Below, piece after piece: positions 6,901-7,162 of a DNA stretch of 7,162 nt (the first letter of the stretch is position 1; each line of letters begins with the position of its first letter). The stretch is from Clostridia bacterium (GTDB lineage Bacteria > Bacillota_A > Clostridia > Oscillospirales > CAG-272), in contig JAFTRB010000129.1 in assembly GCA_017462445.1 (NCBI GenBank), positions 1-7,162 on the forward strand. Reading direction: 5' to 3'. The notes beneath the pieces were generated by a model, which ran no database searches, had not been told where the DNA came from, and saw only the letters and a list, made by a program, of their open reading frames with translations. The translations under genes were made by a program, and so were the position numbers.

Positions 6901-7162
6901 CCAACAATATTGGCGCATACGAGATCTTCGCAGGCGCTCCCGTGGAGACAGAGGTTGAGGGCGAGATGGCTATCATCTATGCTCCTATCGCTTTCGAGGT
7001 TGATGGCGAGATCGTTACCACAACCAAGCTAACCGAAGAGAATGTATATGATTTTGCAACCTCCGTATACTGGTGCTACGGTGATATCAATGACGATATC
7101 TACTCCGAGTATGAGACCGTATACTATCCTGCAGGTACTGCAATTACCTACTACGGCAACAA
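3846..7162 (+). CDS. Large exported protein with three LamG/concanavalin A-like modules (3' end beyond window)
   Basis: The frame stays open for 1105 codons to the window end, with no stop. AAGGAG (3831-3836) lies 9 nt before the ATG. After the signal peptide, three modules share the LamG/ConA-like pattern. A strand (VYESDMYFED 134-143, YYVVFDFD 484-491, YYVVDFDIA 808-816) is followed 51-56 residues later by the W-h-HVT ... Y-h-(N/D)G-(E/K)L motif (W186 to L208, F540 to L562, W862 to L884). Each module is followed by a linker module with an NTNG-like turn, then AG, then a closing AP or P (about 303-375, 648-718 and 975-1047). LamG folds usually bind glycans or proteins, so a surface or secreted binding role is inferred. 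No catalytic motif is recognised. Residues after 1048 (VYWCYGDINDD region) differ from the repeats. Any wall anchor would be further downstream. The gene diverges from pyrC and shows no functional link to it. The exact family is not recognised. Confidence 0.88.
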   Translation, partial: MNNLRKIICAVLVFALLCGTLVFATSAETTGAEFTPGRTLAVPGDRVAATASTAEGNLFVQLDDFNKADKYMLKNYIVTEAGNDDTYWLSRMENDGNAVSVTSDGHAHTNLYIKETTDGVAHFGHALKADDIIVYESDMYFEDAMYSGLYVNLNMRDATGDNPYAGTSLGSAQDRNLAAKFPIGEWFHLTVLGDVNNDIVYWYMNGELIHSTAKGVRNGLDIQHQTTNAQTGVVSDHHYTYYGMRWQFNNATLEHGQSFAVDNVFSNVITTADLGTYTLGAENLDNFAQAQPYTLRDTIPLAIANGVEYDSAAKLNKLLAESTVPVEVELLRDANAVIAVNCDATVNTNGVNAIVKAGSGVKSSNEGNIYIFDAPYGGTQKDTEKVTSSAFVSAVRYDAEDNCLTSTGSGMNFVGFNAPYTYKEVVQEAYLVAYTALNTADKNTFGMIQPHGVLGNQNSYIDITLGKGSNTKGVYYSENAADGYYVVFDFDAARLGTVQPLMSYIVARETDNNDATTTTQWSTQYDMGAAVFSKLPNDGFGHVTLVAVANENKCYFYIDGKLVATAENFFFNSTGYTHFKNGQRVVLDTLRIMGNSNMPMAYENMYLRVMKGADLGNLTTLAGKEDITSWDKGVYGTYETPAFPVLATVNGVDVYNTADLATALVGEDVVNVEIKKNFYTEVTVNGNAVINTNGLVTNFVAGEGATFDTSVENIITATIPYIPAYGTADATGAGSAILAGSSVVAGGVANWSPTIDGVATELLEDWEVLPTTGGDSYLKVSPTMDFTIVGQNPFYGISVGKELSLNGYYVVDFDIATEGEYINMSINPTIRNLDENGSTIGGKYPDGMNIYFKDFLAPSNQWTHVTAIGDMANNVMYLFIDGELANAAFGHAYRTDAGNYLGGRLRFDSIRFNLGGNGNQIKDNESVLLNNLDVRLYGNGEKATFDAAVAAESLAGWSGNQYKGNEQLPGIITIDKAPYGNSIVASEALSVEGETPYNVAFKADFEYPVTIGASAIVDTNNIGAYEIFAGAPVETEVEGEMAIIYAPIAFEVDGEIVTTTKLTEENVYDFATSVYWCYGDINDDIYSEYETVYYPAGTAITYYGN

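Overview
The window looks like chromosomal DNA of an anaerobic Firmicute, most likely a gut-type Clostridia (Oscillospiraceae- or Christensenellales-like) from an uncultured lineage. This is inferred from strong AGGAGG-type ribosome binding sites, sigma-A-type promoters, a PyrR-type RNA attenuator ahead of pyrimidine genes, mosaic intergenic repeats of a kind I recall from gut Clostridia assemblies, and a very long secreted LamG-like protein. No search was run, so the taxon is a suggestion.

Left part (1-3028, minus strand): a pyrimidine biosynthesis transcription unit reading leftward. A promoter with perfect consensus boxes and a 17-bp spacer (3000-3028) is followed by a leader of about 140 nt. 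The leader holds a PyrR-binding-loop-like stem-loop (2952-2986), a middle hairpin (2917-2935) and an intrinsic terminator (2872-2902) just before the ribosome binding site of pyrC. pyrC (type I dihydroorotase, complete) is followed 21 nt later by carB (large subunit of carbamoyl phosphate synthetase). carB runs off the left edge, and its first 524 residues are present. CarB makes carbamoyl phosphate at the start of UMP synthesis, and PyrC closes the ring to dihydroorotate. The leader suggests that both are shut down by PyrR when uridine nucleotides are plentiful.

Middle part (3029-3766): an intergenic stretch between two divergent promoters. About 600 bp of it is a patchwork of repeats: inverted arms of heptamer arrays ending in ctgggcttgc, several small hairpins, and three copies of a gtgtcatcctgagcg element. 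No gene is supported there. Positions 3671-3766 are AT-rich with nothing else recognised.

Right part (3767-7162, plus strand): a promoter and a good ribosome binding site lead into one reading frame that stays open from 3846 to the window end (1105 codons, no stop). It encodes an exported protein with a signal peptide and three alternating copies of a LamG/concanavalin A-like module and a small beta-rich linker module. It is probably a cell-surface or secreted binding protein. Its C-terminus, and so its anchoring, is outside the window.
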